Shown one piece after another: positions 1 through 6,890 of a stretch of 64,000 bases of DNA (position 1 is its first letter; every line of letters begins with the position of its first letter). Source of the DNA: Prevotellaceae bacterium UBA2448. GTDB lineage: Bacteria > Bacteroidota > Bacteroidia > Bacteroidales > Bacteroidaceae. The position numbers were made by a program, and so were the translations under genes. The DNA lies in the NCBI GenBank assembly GCA_002342585.1, contig DDQG01000013.1, positions 11,578-75,577 of the forward strand, read 5' to 3'. The notes under the pieces were generated by a model that worked only from the letters and a program-made list of their open reading frames with translations, was not told the DNA's origin and made no database searches.

Positions 1-17
1 CTTTACTCGCTTACTCG

Positions 18-25
18 TACCTTTG
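18..25 (+). promoter_or_regulatory. Bacteroidetes -7 promoter element
   Basis: TACCTTTG matches the TAnnTTTG -7 element of Bacteroidetes promoters and lies 24 bases ahead of the first start codon. The -33 region would be at or beyond the window edge, so only half the promoter is visible. Confidence 0.6.
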
Positions 26-49
26 CATCAAACATAAAACCATGAAACT

Positions 50-793
50 ATGAAAAAATTCTTTATTTGCCTGGTTGCGATGATGGCTGCGATATGTAGC
101 TATGGTCAGAATGAAAAAACTTATGAGGTGGATGAGTTCAGAACCAAGAACGGAAAGTCTGTGAGGTTCCATGCTCTGGTACATGCCAGCATACGCATCG
201 AATATGACGGCAAGGAGATTGAGGTAGATCCTGTCTCGAAACTCGGAAATAAGACTGTTGATTATTCTGTGATGCCGAAGGCGGATGTGATTTTCGTGAC
301 TCACGAACATGGCGACCACTTCGATAAGGAGGCTATCGGACTGCTGAACGATAAGAAGACTCAGGTGGTGACGAACCAACGCTGTGCCGATATGCTGGGC
401 TACGGAAAGGTGATGAAGAATGGGGATAAACTGGAGTTGACCGAGGATTTTTCTGTTGAGGCTGTACCTGCTTACAATATTACCGAAGGACGTACACAGT
501 TTCACCCTAAGGGACGCGATAACGGCTATATCATCACTCTCGACGGACTGCGCATTTACATAGCCGGCGATACGGAAGACGTGCCTGAAATGGAGAATGT
601 AAAGGATATAGATGTTGCCTTCCTGCCTTGTAACCAACCATATACGATGACTACAGAACAGCTCGTAAGGGCTGCGAAGGTTGTGAAACCGAAGGTGCTG
701 TTCCCATACCATTACGGACGTACGGATGTGAGCGGCATTCCTGAACAACTCAAGAGTGAAGGGATAGATGTGAGAATAAGACATTATGAATAA
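50..793 (+). CDS. Exported metallo-beta-lactamase-fold hydrolase
   Basis: The 247-residue product starts with a signal peptide (MKKFFICLVAMMAAICSYGQ, cleavage near residue 20). It carries the metal-binding motif HEHGDH at residues 85-90, a GDTE motif with Asp174 and a late metal-ligand His221 in PYHYG. This is the two-metal layout of the UlaG/COG2220-like branch of the metallo-beta-lactamase fold. Such proteins hydrolyse varied esters and lactones, and the substrate here cannot be named. It is probably periplasmic. It follows directly on a TAnnTTTG promoter and ends in a repeat-filled gap. Confidence 0.85.
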   Translation: MKKFFICLVAMMAAICSYGQNEKTYEVDEFRTKNGKSVRFHALVHASIRIEYDGKEIEVDPVSKLGNKTVDYSVMPKADVIFVTHEHGDHFDKEAIGLLNDKKTQVVTNQRCADMLGYGKVMKNGDKLELTEDFSVEAVPAYNITEGRTQFHPKGRDNGYIITLDGLRIYIAGDTEDVPEMENVKDIDVAFLPCNQPYTMTTEQLVRAAKVVKPKVLFPYHYGRTDVSGIPEQLKSEGIDVRIRHYE

Positions 794-950
794 GGGTTCA
801 TGGTTAAGGGTTAAGGGTTCATGGTTAAGGGTTCATGGTTAAGGGTTAAAGGTTATTGGTTATTGGTTATTGACGAAAGACGTTAACCTTAACGATAACC
901 TTAACTAAAACTCTTTAAACTTTAAACGTTAACCTTTAAACGTTATAAAA
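794..950. repeat. Low-complexity intergenic repeat block
   Basis: Three near-copies of GGGTTCATGGTTAA are followed by GGTTATT repeats and by TTAACCTTAACGATAACC and TTTAAACGTTAACC words. The block fills the gap between the hydrolase and the B3/B4 gene. It belongs to the same family of words found at many other junctions in this window. Confidence 0.85.
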
Positions 951-957
951 ACGAAGT

Positions 958-1620
958 ATGAAAATAGTTGTTTCGAATGAGATAGAGAGTGTGTGCCCTG
1001 AGTTTGTTGGGGCATGTGTGGAGGCTCAGGTGGTCAATTCGCAATTCTGCGAGGAGTTGTGGAAGGAGATTGAGGCGATGGGGGAGAAGTTTCGCGAGGA
1101 ACTGACTACTGAGTCGCTGAAGGAGTTGGAGAGTATCGCTGCCACAAGACGGGTGTATAGGGCTTGCGGTAAGGACCCTTCGAGGTATCGACCTGCGTCG
1201 GAGGCTCTGATCAGGAGGATGTTGCAAGGAAAGGAACTGTATCAGTGCGACACTCTGGTGGATTTGGTGAATCTGGCATCCATTGCTTTCGGATACAGCA
1301 TCGGAGGTTTTGATGCCGATAAGTTTGTGGGCGACACTCTGACCCTTGGTATCGGCAAGGAAGGGGAACCATACGAAGGTATTGGACGAGGTATGCTGAA
1401 TATTGCTGGTTTGCCCGTATATCGTGACGTAAGGGGTGGAGTCGGAACTCCTACGAGCGATAATGAACGTACGAAGATGACCCTGGAAACCCGCCATCTG
1501 GTGGTTCTCATAAATGGTTATGACGGCAACGAGAATCGAGTTCGCCAGAATGCTGAGTATATCCAACAGCTGCTCCGCAAGTATTGCCAAAGTGATGGTG
1601 GTGAGTATTTTGTGTATTAA
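958..1620 (+). CDS. B3/B4 domain protein (PheT-like)
   Basis: The 220-residue cytoplasmic protein matches the free-standing B3/B4 domain family, related to the editing domain of phenylalanyl-tRNA synthetase beta. Recognisable stretches are RRVYRACGKDPSRYRPASEA (about residues 65-84), a central LVDLVNLASIAFGYSIGGFD and a glycine-rich GGVGTPTSDNERTKM. Solo B3/B4 proteins are thought to act on mischarged tRNA or amino-acid adducts, but few have been tested. No signal peptide is present. It could share a transcript with the preceding gene, although a 160-base repeat block separates them. Confidence 0.8.
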   Translation: MKIVVSNEIESVCPEFVGACVEAQVVNSQFCEELWKEIEAMGEKFREELTTESLKELESIAATRRVYRACGKDPSRYRPASEALIRRMLQGKELYQCDTLVDLVNLASIAFGYSIGGFDADKFVGDTLTLGIGKEGEPYEGIGRGMLNIAGLPVYRDVRGGVGTPTSDNERTKMTLETRHLVVLINGYDGNENRVRQNAEYIQQLLRKYCQSDGGEYFVY

Positions 1621-1680
1621 GAACGAAAACGATAACGAAAACGAAAACGAAAAACGAAAACGAAAAACGGAAAAAAACCT
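1621..1680. repeat. CGAAAACGATAACG-type intergenic repeat
   Basis: About eight tandem variants of the hexamer-like word CGAAAA (with one CGATAA) lie between a stop codon and the next start. The same word recurs at 12.15, 37.37, 61.6 and 62.4 kb and, on the opposite strand, at 4.65, 30.6 and 60.96 kb. Confidence 0.85.
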
Positions 1681-1686
1681 AATATT

Positions 1687-3330
1687 ATGAATTTTGATTT
1701 TAAGAAAAGAATGGTCTGGATGACCTCTGTGGTATTTGCTGCAGTTGTAGTGATTTCTTCATGTAATAATGATGACGGTTTAGATAACAGACGGCGACAA
1801 CAGCCTGTACCACCGGAGAATCAGGAACAAACGGTAAAGACTGCTGATGAGGTTCTCGGCTTGATTGATCGTGTGACTATCATCAAGGACACAATCGATA
1901 AAGACAATAGTAGTGTGGTTTATTTTTATTTCGATCAACCGATTGACCATAAGAACCCAGATGCTGGAACATTTCAGCAGTATTGTGTGCTGCACTACGT
2001 ACATCCCGACAGCGTAACTGTGCTACATACTCAGGGGTATTCGATAGCTGAAAGGATGTATTTCCGTCAGGCTGACTTGTCGAAAAATTTAGGAGGTAAT
2101 TACCTGGAAGTGGAGCACCGCTATTATAAGCGTTCGGAGATTGGTGATTCGCGAAGAGAAGCCAGGACGGCAAGTTATTGGGACTATAATACTGCGGCAC
2201 AATCAACTGCTGACCTGCATGATATTGTAACAGCTTTTAAAGCAACTAATGCTTTCAATGGAAAATGGATAAGCACTGGTGTGAGCAAGAATGGAATTCT
2301 GACTTCTCTGTATGCTTATTATTACCCGAATGAGGTAGATGTGTATGTGCCTTTCTGTGCTCCATTCTGTGTAGGACAGGAGACGCCCGGCATCGGACAA
2401 TATACAACTCAGCAATGCGGCAAGGGAATTGCTGCAATTGAGAAGTGCTGGACAGCATTGAGGACTTACCTTCTTAATCCGGAACTGCAGGCTGAGGTGG
2501 CAGAACTATATAAGTCTGATTATCCGGACAACGAAAAAGTGCAGGAATATACGCTTCAGGTAGTCAAAAGAATCATTGTGTACAGATATATGAGGTTTAT
2601 GTTCCAGAAGTTTGCATATCATCAGATAAGCGAATGGGAGGATGTGATACCAGGACCGTTTGCTTCAGCATTGAAGTATTATATGTTTGCGTCGCTGGGA
2701 AAGGATAACTTCAAAAAGAAACTGATAGCATTGCGTAAAGTGTATGAGAAGGAAGGACATGATGATGATATTGACGACTTCGATTACGAGGAGGATACTT
2801 ACGATGACTATGAGGACTATGATGAGGAGGACGAGAAATATTGGAATGAGGACACTCCTGAGGAACAAAGTGACAGTAAAACTGTGCCAAAGAAGATTTT
2901 GCAGGATATCTACCATATTCATGCAGCAAAGGAACTGGGGTATTTCCTGTTTGACTGGCAATGGCTGCTGAATGAGGGACTGATTGATGCCACCGACTTG
3001 AATGAGTTTTATCAATGGCAGACTTCCAAACGATATAATAGATATTATGGTGTGACATATGATGGAGGTAAGCTTATGAACGATTTTCTTCAATTCGTTC
3101 AGAACAACAGAAACGACAAGAAATGCCGTATGCTCTTCGTATATGGTGCTAACGACCCATGGACTGGAGCTGCCATTCCTGACCCTGCTGCAGACGATCC
3201 TTATGTGAAGAAGTATGTCGTGCCAAGCGGTTTGCACAGCGGTCACCTCAATAATACTTCACACTATAGCGAAAGCGATAAGAATTATATCATCAATACA
3301 ATAAGAAGGTTCCTAAGCGTTAACCTTTAA
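1687..3330 (+). CDS. S37-type (PS-10) serine peptidase lipoprotein
   Basis: The 547-residue protein has a lipoprotein signal ending VISSC (lipid-modified Cys26), so it should be anchored in the outer or inner membrane. The body resembles the S37/PS-10 tripeptidyl aminopeptidase family: an alpha/beta-hydrolase start DQPIDHKNPDAGTFQQ, the nucleophile elbow GVSKNG with Ser200, Asp490 in YGANDPWTG and His517 or His520 in GLHSGHLN. A strikingly acidic Asp/Glu/Tyr-rich insert occupies about residues 357-397. It is probably a surface-exposed aminopeptidase that supplies peptides. The last residues SVNL and the stop codon are part of a TTAACC repeat. Confidence 0.8.
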   Translation: MNFDFKKRMVWMTSVVFAAVVVISSCNNDDGLDNRRRQQPVPPENQEQTVKTADEVLGLIDRVTIIKDTIDKDNSSVVYFYFDQPIDHKNPDAGTFQQYCVLHYVHPDSVTVLHTQGYSIAERMYFRQADLSKNLGGNYLEVEHRYYKRSEIGDSRREARTASYWDYNTAAQSTADLHDIVTAFKATNAFNGKWISTGVSKNGILTSLYAYYYPNEVDVYVPFCAPFCVGQETPGIGQYTTQQCGKGIAAIEKCWTALRTYLLNPELQAEVAELYKSDYPDNEKVQEYTLQVVKRIIVYRYMRFMFQKFAYHQISEWEDVIPGPFASALKYYMFASLGKDNFKKKLIALRKVYEKEGHDDDIDDFDYEEDTYDDYEDYDEEDEKYWNEDTPEEQSDSKTVPKKILQDIYHIHAAKELGYFLFDWQWLLNEGLIDATDLNEFYQWQTSKRYNRYYGVTYDGGKLMNDFLQFVQNNRNDKKCRMLFVYGANDPWTGAAIPDPAADDPYVKKYVVPSGLHSGHLNNTSHYSESDKNYIINTIRRFLSVNL

Positions 3331-3381
3331 CCATTAACCGTTACTGAGGTCAATAACCTCTCAACTCTAACCTCTCAACTA
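3319..3381. repeat. TTAACC / AACCTCTCAACT intergenic repeat
   Basis: Words GTTAACCTTTAACC, ATTAACCGTTA and two copies of AACCTCTCAACT fill the gap between two convergent genes and overlap the 3' end of the peptidase gene. Confidence 0.8.
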
Positions 3382-3771
3382 TCAAAGGTGCACCTCTTTT
3401 TCCACTACCTCGCCTGCGACTATCTTGAATGAGTTGAGGCGAGGTATGTCGTTTAGCAGGGAGAGAATGGCATATCGAATGGTAGGGTCGTTTGCCAGCC
3501 GGAGGTCTTCCTGTGAAGGACGTGACGGAGAGGCTGGATGGGAGTGCCAGTTTGCCAGTATCTGAAGGTTGTGCTGACGAGCATAACGAAGGGCGGCAAA
3601 CTGTTCGCGAGGTTCGAAGAAGAAGTGTTCGGGCGAATGGTCGATATTCTCCATGGGATAGTTCTGTGTAACTATATTCCCAGTACCGAGCAGGTAACCA
3701 CAAGATTCGTTTGGGGCGTCCTTCTTTGCCTGCTCGATTAGTTCGTCGATTATATGTTTGGGTATTATCAT
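3382..3771 (-). CDS. JAMM/MPN+ metallopeptidase
   Basis: The compact 129-residue JAB domain has all zinc and catalytic residues of an active MPN+ enzyme: Glu22 in NESCGYLLG, then His76, His78, Ser86 and Asp89 in WHSHPASPSRPSQED (H-x-H-x7-S-x2-D). Prokaryotic members beside E1/ThiS genes (Mec of Mycobacterium, QbsD of Pseudomonas) cleave after the C-terminal Gly-Gly of sulfur carriers. The gene lies 21 bases downstream of the E1 gene in the same leftward operon. The nearby ThiS-like protein carries residues beyond its glycines, which is the obvious substrate (inference). Confidence 0.88.
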   Translation of the reverse strand: MIIPKHIIDELIEQAKKDAPNESCGYLLGTGNIVTQNYPMENIDHSPEHFFFEPREQFAALRYARQHNLQILANWHSHPASPSRPSQEDLRLANDPTIRYAILSLLNDIPRLNSFKIVAGEVVEKEVHL

Positions 3772-3792
3772 AAGTGTGTAGTCTGTCTATGT

Positions 3793-4602
3793 TTAATGAT
3801 GTTTCAGGTCGCATGCTGCCTGTTCGTAATCGATTAGGTGGTCGATGGTAGGGTGTTCGCCACAGAGCTCGCAAGTAGTGCGCGGGCGCACATTTATATT
3901 GTTGAACTGCATGGTCTTTGCATCGAACGTAAGCAGGCGGTTGGTAAGCAGTTCGCCCACACCTGTGAAGTATTTCAGTGTTTCGGCAGCCTGAATGGTG
4001 CCCAACATTCCGGCTATGGCTCCGAGTACTCCTGCCTGAGAACAAGTTGGTACTGCTCCTGCTGGTGGCGGTTCTTTGAACATACAACGGTAGCAGGCTG
4101 TACCTGGCAGATGGGTGAAGGTCTGTCCGTGGAAACGAAGTATGCCTCCGTGGGAGAATGGCTTTCCTGCCATGACACAGGCATCGTTGATAAGGAATTT
4201 AACTGGGAAGTTGTCGGTTCCGTCAACTATAAAGTCGTACTCTTTGATAATGTCGATGGCATTTGAAGAATCGAGAAATTCGTGATAGGTATCAACCTGT
4301 ACATCAGGGTTGATAGCCTGGATTTTTTCTTTTGCACTTTGCACCTTCGGAGTGCCTACATCGCGTGTGAAATGGATTACCTGGCGCTGGAGGTTACTAA
4401 GGTCCACTACATCGGCATCGACCAGACCTATGCGACCTATACCGGCTGCTGCAAGGTAGAGAGATACAGGGGCTCCAAGTCCACCGGCACCCACTACGAG
4501 CACACGCGCATTCATTATCTTTTCCTGTCCCTCCACACCTACATCCTGAAGAAGTATATGGCGAGAATAACGCTCAATCTGTTGTTCTGTTAATTCTATC
4601 AT
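3793..4602 (-). CDS. E1-like adenylyltransferase (MoeB/ThiF/HesA family)
   Basis: This 269-residue enzyme should adenylate the C-terminal glycine of a ubiquitin-like sulfur carrier. It shows the nucleotide-binding loop GAGGLG (38-43), DADVVDLSNLQRQ (62-74), the DGTDN motif (127-131), zinc-ligand pairs CYRC (170-173) and CELC (244-247) and the crossover-loop PTCSQAG with Cys187. There is no C-terminal rhodanese domain, so sulfur must come from another protein. The neighbouring TusA-like and DsrE-like proteins and the cysteine desulfurase are candidates. It lies between the carrier gene and the JAMM peptidase gene. Confidence 0.9.
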   Translation of the reverse strand: MIELTEQQIERYSRHILLQDVGVEGQEKIMNARVLVVGAGGLGAPVSLYLAAAGIGRIGLVDADVVDLSNLQRQVIHFTRDVGTPKVQSAKEKIQAINPDVQVDTYHEFLDSSNAIDIIKEYDFIVDGTDNFPVKFLINDACVMAGKPFSHGGILRFHGQTFTHLPGTACYRCMFKEPPPAGAVPTCSQAGVLGAIAGMLGTIQAAETLKYFTGVGELLTNRLLTFDAKTMQFNNINVRPRTTCELCGEHPTIDHLIDYEQAACDLKHH

Positions 4603-4692
4603 GTTGTAAATTGAAAATTGAGAATTGAAAATTGAAAATTAGTTTTCGTTTTCGTCTTCGTCTTTAACCGTTAACCCTTAACCGTTATATTT
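4603..4692. repeat. Mixed intergenic repeat reaching into the carrier gene
   Basis: The block contains ATTGAAAATTGA words, TTTTCGTTTTCGTCTTCGTC and TTAACCGTTAACCC words. Its right end overlaps the last codons of the ThiS-like gene and encodes that protein's final residues. Confidence 0.8.
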
Positions 4693-4895
4693 CCTCCTCC
4701 CATGAAATAAAGAAAATCTATTGAGTCGCCTTCTGCAATTTGGATGTTATCCCACTCGTTGCGATCTGCAAATTCTTCGTTTACCTGTACAGAAACCATC
4801 TCTGGTTGCTGCACATTATTATTCTTAATAAGTTCTGATACATTAAGAGGCAGTGTCACTTCCTGAGCCTCTCCGTTTACATAGATTTTTGCCAT
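4671..4895 (-). CDS. ThiS/MoaD-like sulfur carrier protein with C-terminal tail
   Basis: Starting at the ATG at 4895 gives a 74-residue beta-grasp protein beginning MAKIYVNGEAQEV. A longer frame upstream would cross the promoter and is not credible. The C-terminus reads FLYFMGGG followed by NITVKG, so the glycines that would carry the thiocarboxylate are not terminal and six residues must be removed first. QbsE-type carriers are matured by a JAMM peptidase in this way, and one is encoded two genes downstream. The tail codons lie in a TTAACC repeat. It is the first gene of the leftward operon. Confidence 0.87.
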   Translation of the reverse strand: MAKIYVNGEAQEVTLPLNVSELIKNNNVQQPEMVSVQVNEEFADRNEWDNIQIAEGDSIDFLYFMGGGNITVKG

Positions 4896-4950
4896 TGTCT
4901 TCTGTTTTTTATACGTTACTAACTGTTTTTGTCTGATTCGTTTTGCGGTG

Positions 4951-4958
4951 CAAAGGTA
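4951..4958 (-). promoter_or_regulatory. -7 promoter element of the leftward sulfur operon
   Basis: CAAAGGTA on the plus strand reads TACCTTTG leftward, 55 bases ahead of the ThiS-like start codon. No good -33 TTG is seen at the usual distance. Confidence 0.65.
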
Positions 4959-5003
4959 CGACGTTGTAACTAATTGTAAAATACCGCAGTAGGGGTAATT
5001 TAT

Positions 5004-5059
5004 ATACCATATATGTGGTATGAAAAATACCAAATTAACGCGATTGTACCATAGTGGTA
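5004..5059. promoter_or_regulatory. Candidate operator with paired TACCA/TGGTA palindromes
   Basis: Two perfect inverted repeats sit between the divergent sulfur promoters: ATACCA-N6-TGGTAT at 5004-5021 and TACCA-TAG-TGGTA at 5047-5059. Further half-sites are ATACC at 4981 and 5027 and GGTAAT at 4994 and 5056. The 5047-5059 palindrome lies between the -33 and -7 boxes of the rightward promoter, where a bound repressor would block RNA polymerase. The regulator is unknown, and no regulator gene lies in the locus. Confidence 0.55.
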
Positions 5060-5075
5060 ATTCTACTTACCTTTG
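5043..5075 (+). promoter_or_regulatory. Promoter of the rightward sulfur/encapsulin operon
   Basis: A -33 TTG at 5044-5046 and a -7 TACCTTTG at 5068-5075 are separated by 21 bases, which is close to the Bacteroidetes consensus. The start codon at 5108 follows 32 bases later. An operator-like palindrome overlaps the spacer. Confidence 0.75.
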
Positions 5076-5107
5076 CATCGCAAAATCAAATAAAAAATAG
5101 TAAGGTT

Positions 5108-6043
5108 ATGGCACAAATTGCAAAGAGTCTGATTGACTTGATTGGAAACACTCCACTGCTGGAGTTGACGAATACCGAACGCGAACTGCACCTGCAGGCT
5201 CACGTGATAGCTAAGTTAGAATACCTGAATCCGCTTCGTTCGGTAAAGGACCGCACGGCTTTGGCTCTCATTGAACATGCAGAGAAGAAAGGGCTGATAG
5301 GTCCGAACACAACCATTATTGAACCTACTTCAGGAAATACTGGTGTGGGGCTTGCCTTCATCGCTTCTATACGCGGGTACAAATTAATATTAACTATGCC
5401 CGACTCGATGACTATTGAACGCAGAACTCTGCTCAAGGCTCTTGGTGCAGAACTCGTGCTGACTCCTGCTCACGAGGGTATGAGTGGAGCTATTCGTAAG
5501 GCTCAGGAACTGGCTGACGAGATAGGGGATGCATACATTCCACAACAGTTTGAGAATTATGCTAATCCAGATGTGCATCGCAGAACTACCGGACAGGAGA
5601 TTGTGCGTGATACAAACGGGAAGGTGGATTTCTTCGTTGCCGGAATAGGTACAGGCGGAACTATTACTGGAGTAGGGTACACTCTGAAACAGAATAATCC
5701 TAATGTGAAGATTGTTGCTGTAGAACCACACAGTTCGTCGGTTCTCTCTGGCAATAACCCAGGACCTCATAAGATTCAAGGTATTGGTGCCGGTTTTGTA
5801 CCTAAGATTCTGGACAAGGAGATATATGACGAAATTCTTCGAATTAAAGATGACGAGGCTTTTGCAGCCAGCAGACTATTGGCTCAGAAGGACGGAGTGC
5901 TCGTCGGAATTTCTTCGGGTGCGGCTGTGGCAGCTGCTATCAAACTGGCTCGCAGACCGGAAAACGAAGGTAAGAATATTGTGGTGCTGCTGCCTGACAC
6001 AGGTGAGCGATACCTCAGTACTCCATTGTATAATCACGTATAA
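5108..6043 (+). CDS. cysK: Cysteine synthase (O-acetylserine sulfhydrylase family)
   Basis: The 311-residue PLP enzyme has the start MAQIAKSLIDLIGNTPLLEL, PLP Lys47 in RSVKDR, substrate loop TSGNTG (74-79), GTGGT phosphate-binding loop and GISSGA near the C-terminus. The ATG at 5108 is preferred because the family begins close to IGNTPLLEL; an upstream in-frame ATG at 5054 lies within the promoter. It makes cysteine from an activated serine and sulfide or a thiocarboxylated carrier. It opens an operon of sulfur-transfer genes opposite a ThiS/E1/JAMM operon, as in mycobacterial mec-cysO-cysM, so the carrier may be its sulfur donor (inference). Twelve bases separate it from the next gene. Confidence 0.92.
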   Translation: MAQIAKSLIDLIGNTPLLELTNTERELHLQAHVIAKLEYLNPLRSVKDRTALALIEHAEKKGLIGPNTTIIEPTSGNTGVGLAFIASIRGYKLILTMPDSMTIERRTLLKALGAELVLTPAHEGMSGAIRKAQELADEIGDAYIPQQFENYANPDVHRRTTGQEIVRDTNGKVDFFVAGIGTGGTITGVGYTLKQNNPNVKIVAVEPHSSSVLSGNNPGPHKIQGIGAGFVPKILDKEIYDEILRIKDDEAFAASRLLAQKDGVLVGISSGAAVAAAIKLARRPENEGKNIVVLLPDTGERYLSTPLYNHV

Positions 6044-6054
6044 GAGGTGTAATT

Positions 6055-6534
6055 ATGGCTGAAACAAAAAAACTGTCACTCATCGCTTTTAGTGGCGATT
6101 TTGACAAACTGACTGCTGTGTTCACTCTTGCTACAGGTGCAGCAGCAGTAGGATATGAGGTGAATATATTTTTCACGTTCTGGGGACTCGACGCAATTAA
6201 GAAGAAACTGGGGCGTTCACCACTTGGCAGCAACTGGCTTACGAAGCTTTTCGGAGTTATGATGGGCGGACTACATGCAACACCTACTTCGAGATTCAAT
6301 TTCTTCGGTATTGGTCCTAAGATTTTCCGCAGTCTGATGCGAAAGAATAATGTAGCTACACTCGAGGAACTCGTAGATGCTGCAAAAGTGCTGGGCATCA
6401 ATCTCTATGCTTGCGAAATGGCTATGCATGTTTTGGGACTTAATAAGGAAGATTTCATTCCTGAGGTGAAGGATGTGCTCGGAGTAGCTTCTTTTCTGAA
6501 ACTGAGCGAAGGGGGAAGAACGCTGTTTATTTAA
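6055..6534 (+). CDS. DsrE/DsrF-like sulfur relay protein
   Basis: The 159-residue protein belongs to the DsrE/F-like family of small sulfurtransferases. It has the family opening LSLIAFSGDFDKLTAVFTLA, a membrane-leaning central segment WLTKLFGVMMGG (about 61-72) and Cys120 in INLYACEMAM, at the position of the persulfide-carrying cysteine of active members. Family members pass sulfane sulfur between TusA-like proteins and acceptors. It lies between cysteine synthase and the TusA-like gene. Confidence 0.85.
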   Translation: MAETKKLSLIAFSGDFDKLTAVFTLATGAAAVGYEVNIFFTFWGLDAIKKKLGRSPLGSNWLTKLFGVMMGGLHATPTSRFNFFGIGPKIFRSLMRKNNVATLEELVDAAKVLGINLYACEMAMHVLGLNKEDFIPEVKDVLGVASFLKLSEGGRTLFI

Positions 6535-6622
6535 ACCAAAACGAAAACCAAAACGAAAACTTTTTAAGCGTTAACCTTTAACCGCTACTTAAATTTTCAT
6601 TTTTCAATTTTCAATTTCCAAC
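6535..6622. repeat. Intergenic repeat inside the sulfur operon
   Basis: Words ACCAAAACGAAAACC, GCGTTAACCTTTAACCG and TTTTCAATTTTCAATTT fill the gap between the DsrE-like and TusA-like genes. Confidence 0.8.
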
Positions 6623-6847
6623 ATGGCAACAAAAGTATTAGACATAACAAAGGAGCATTGTCCAATGACCTTTGTAAAAACAAAGATAGAATTGGCAAAA
6701 CTGCAGGAAGGCGACATCCTTGAGGTGTTGCTGGCTGAGGGCGAACCACTTGATAATGTACCACGAAACGCAAAAGAACAGGGCTATAACGTGCTTTCTG
6801 TTGAACACGTCGAGGGTTCTACACATAAGGTGACAATAAAGAAATAA
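6623..6847 (+). CDS. TusA-family sulfur carrier, CPMT variant
   Basis: The 74-residue protein has the TusA/SirA fold signature MATKVLDITKEHCPMTFVK with Cys13. Most TusA proteins have CPxP; here the second proline is threonine (CPMT). The EGDILEVLLAEGEPLDNVPR segment is typical of the family. It would carry sulfur as a persulfide on Cys13. It lies 43 bases ahead of the encapsulin shell gene, downstream of DsrE-like and cysteine synthase genes, and is a plausible acceptor for the desulfurase encoded two genes later. Confidence 0.85.
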   Translation: MATKVLDITKEHCPMTFVKTKIELAKLQEGDILEVLLAEGEPLDNVPRNAKEQGYNVLSVEHVEGSTHKVTIKK

Positions 6848-6890
6848 TAGTTTTGAAAAAGAATATTAACATTTAAAACAAATTGATTTT

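Noticed and set aside
794..950. Telomere-like or IS-end repeat
   Set aside because: GGGTTA-like words occur at many junctions inside the chromosome with no transposase or inverted terminal repeats.
5054..5107. Upstream start for the cysteine synthase
   Set aside because: The extra 18 codons span the -7 promoter element; the family starts near the ATG at 5108.
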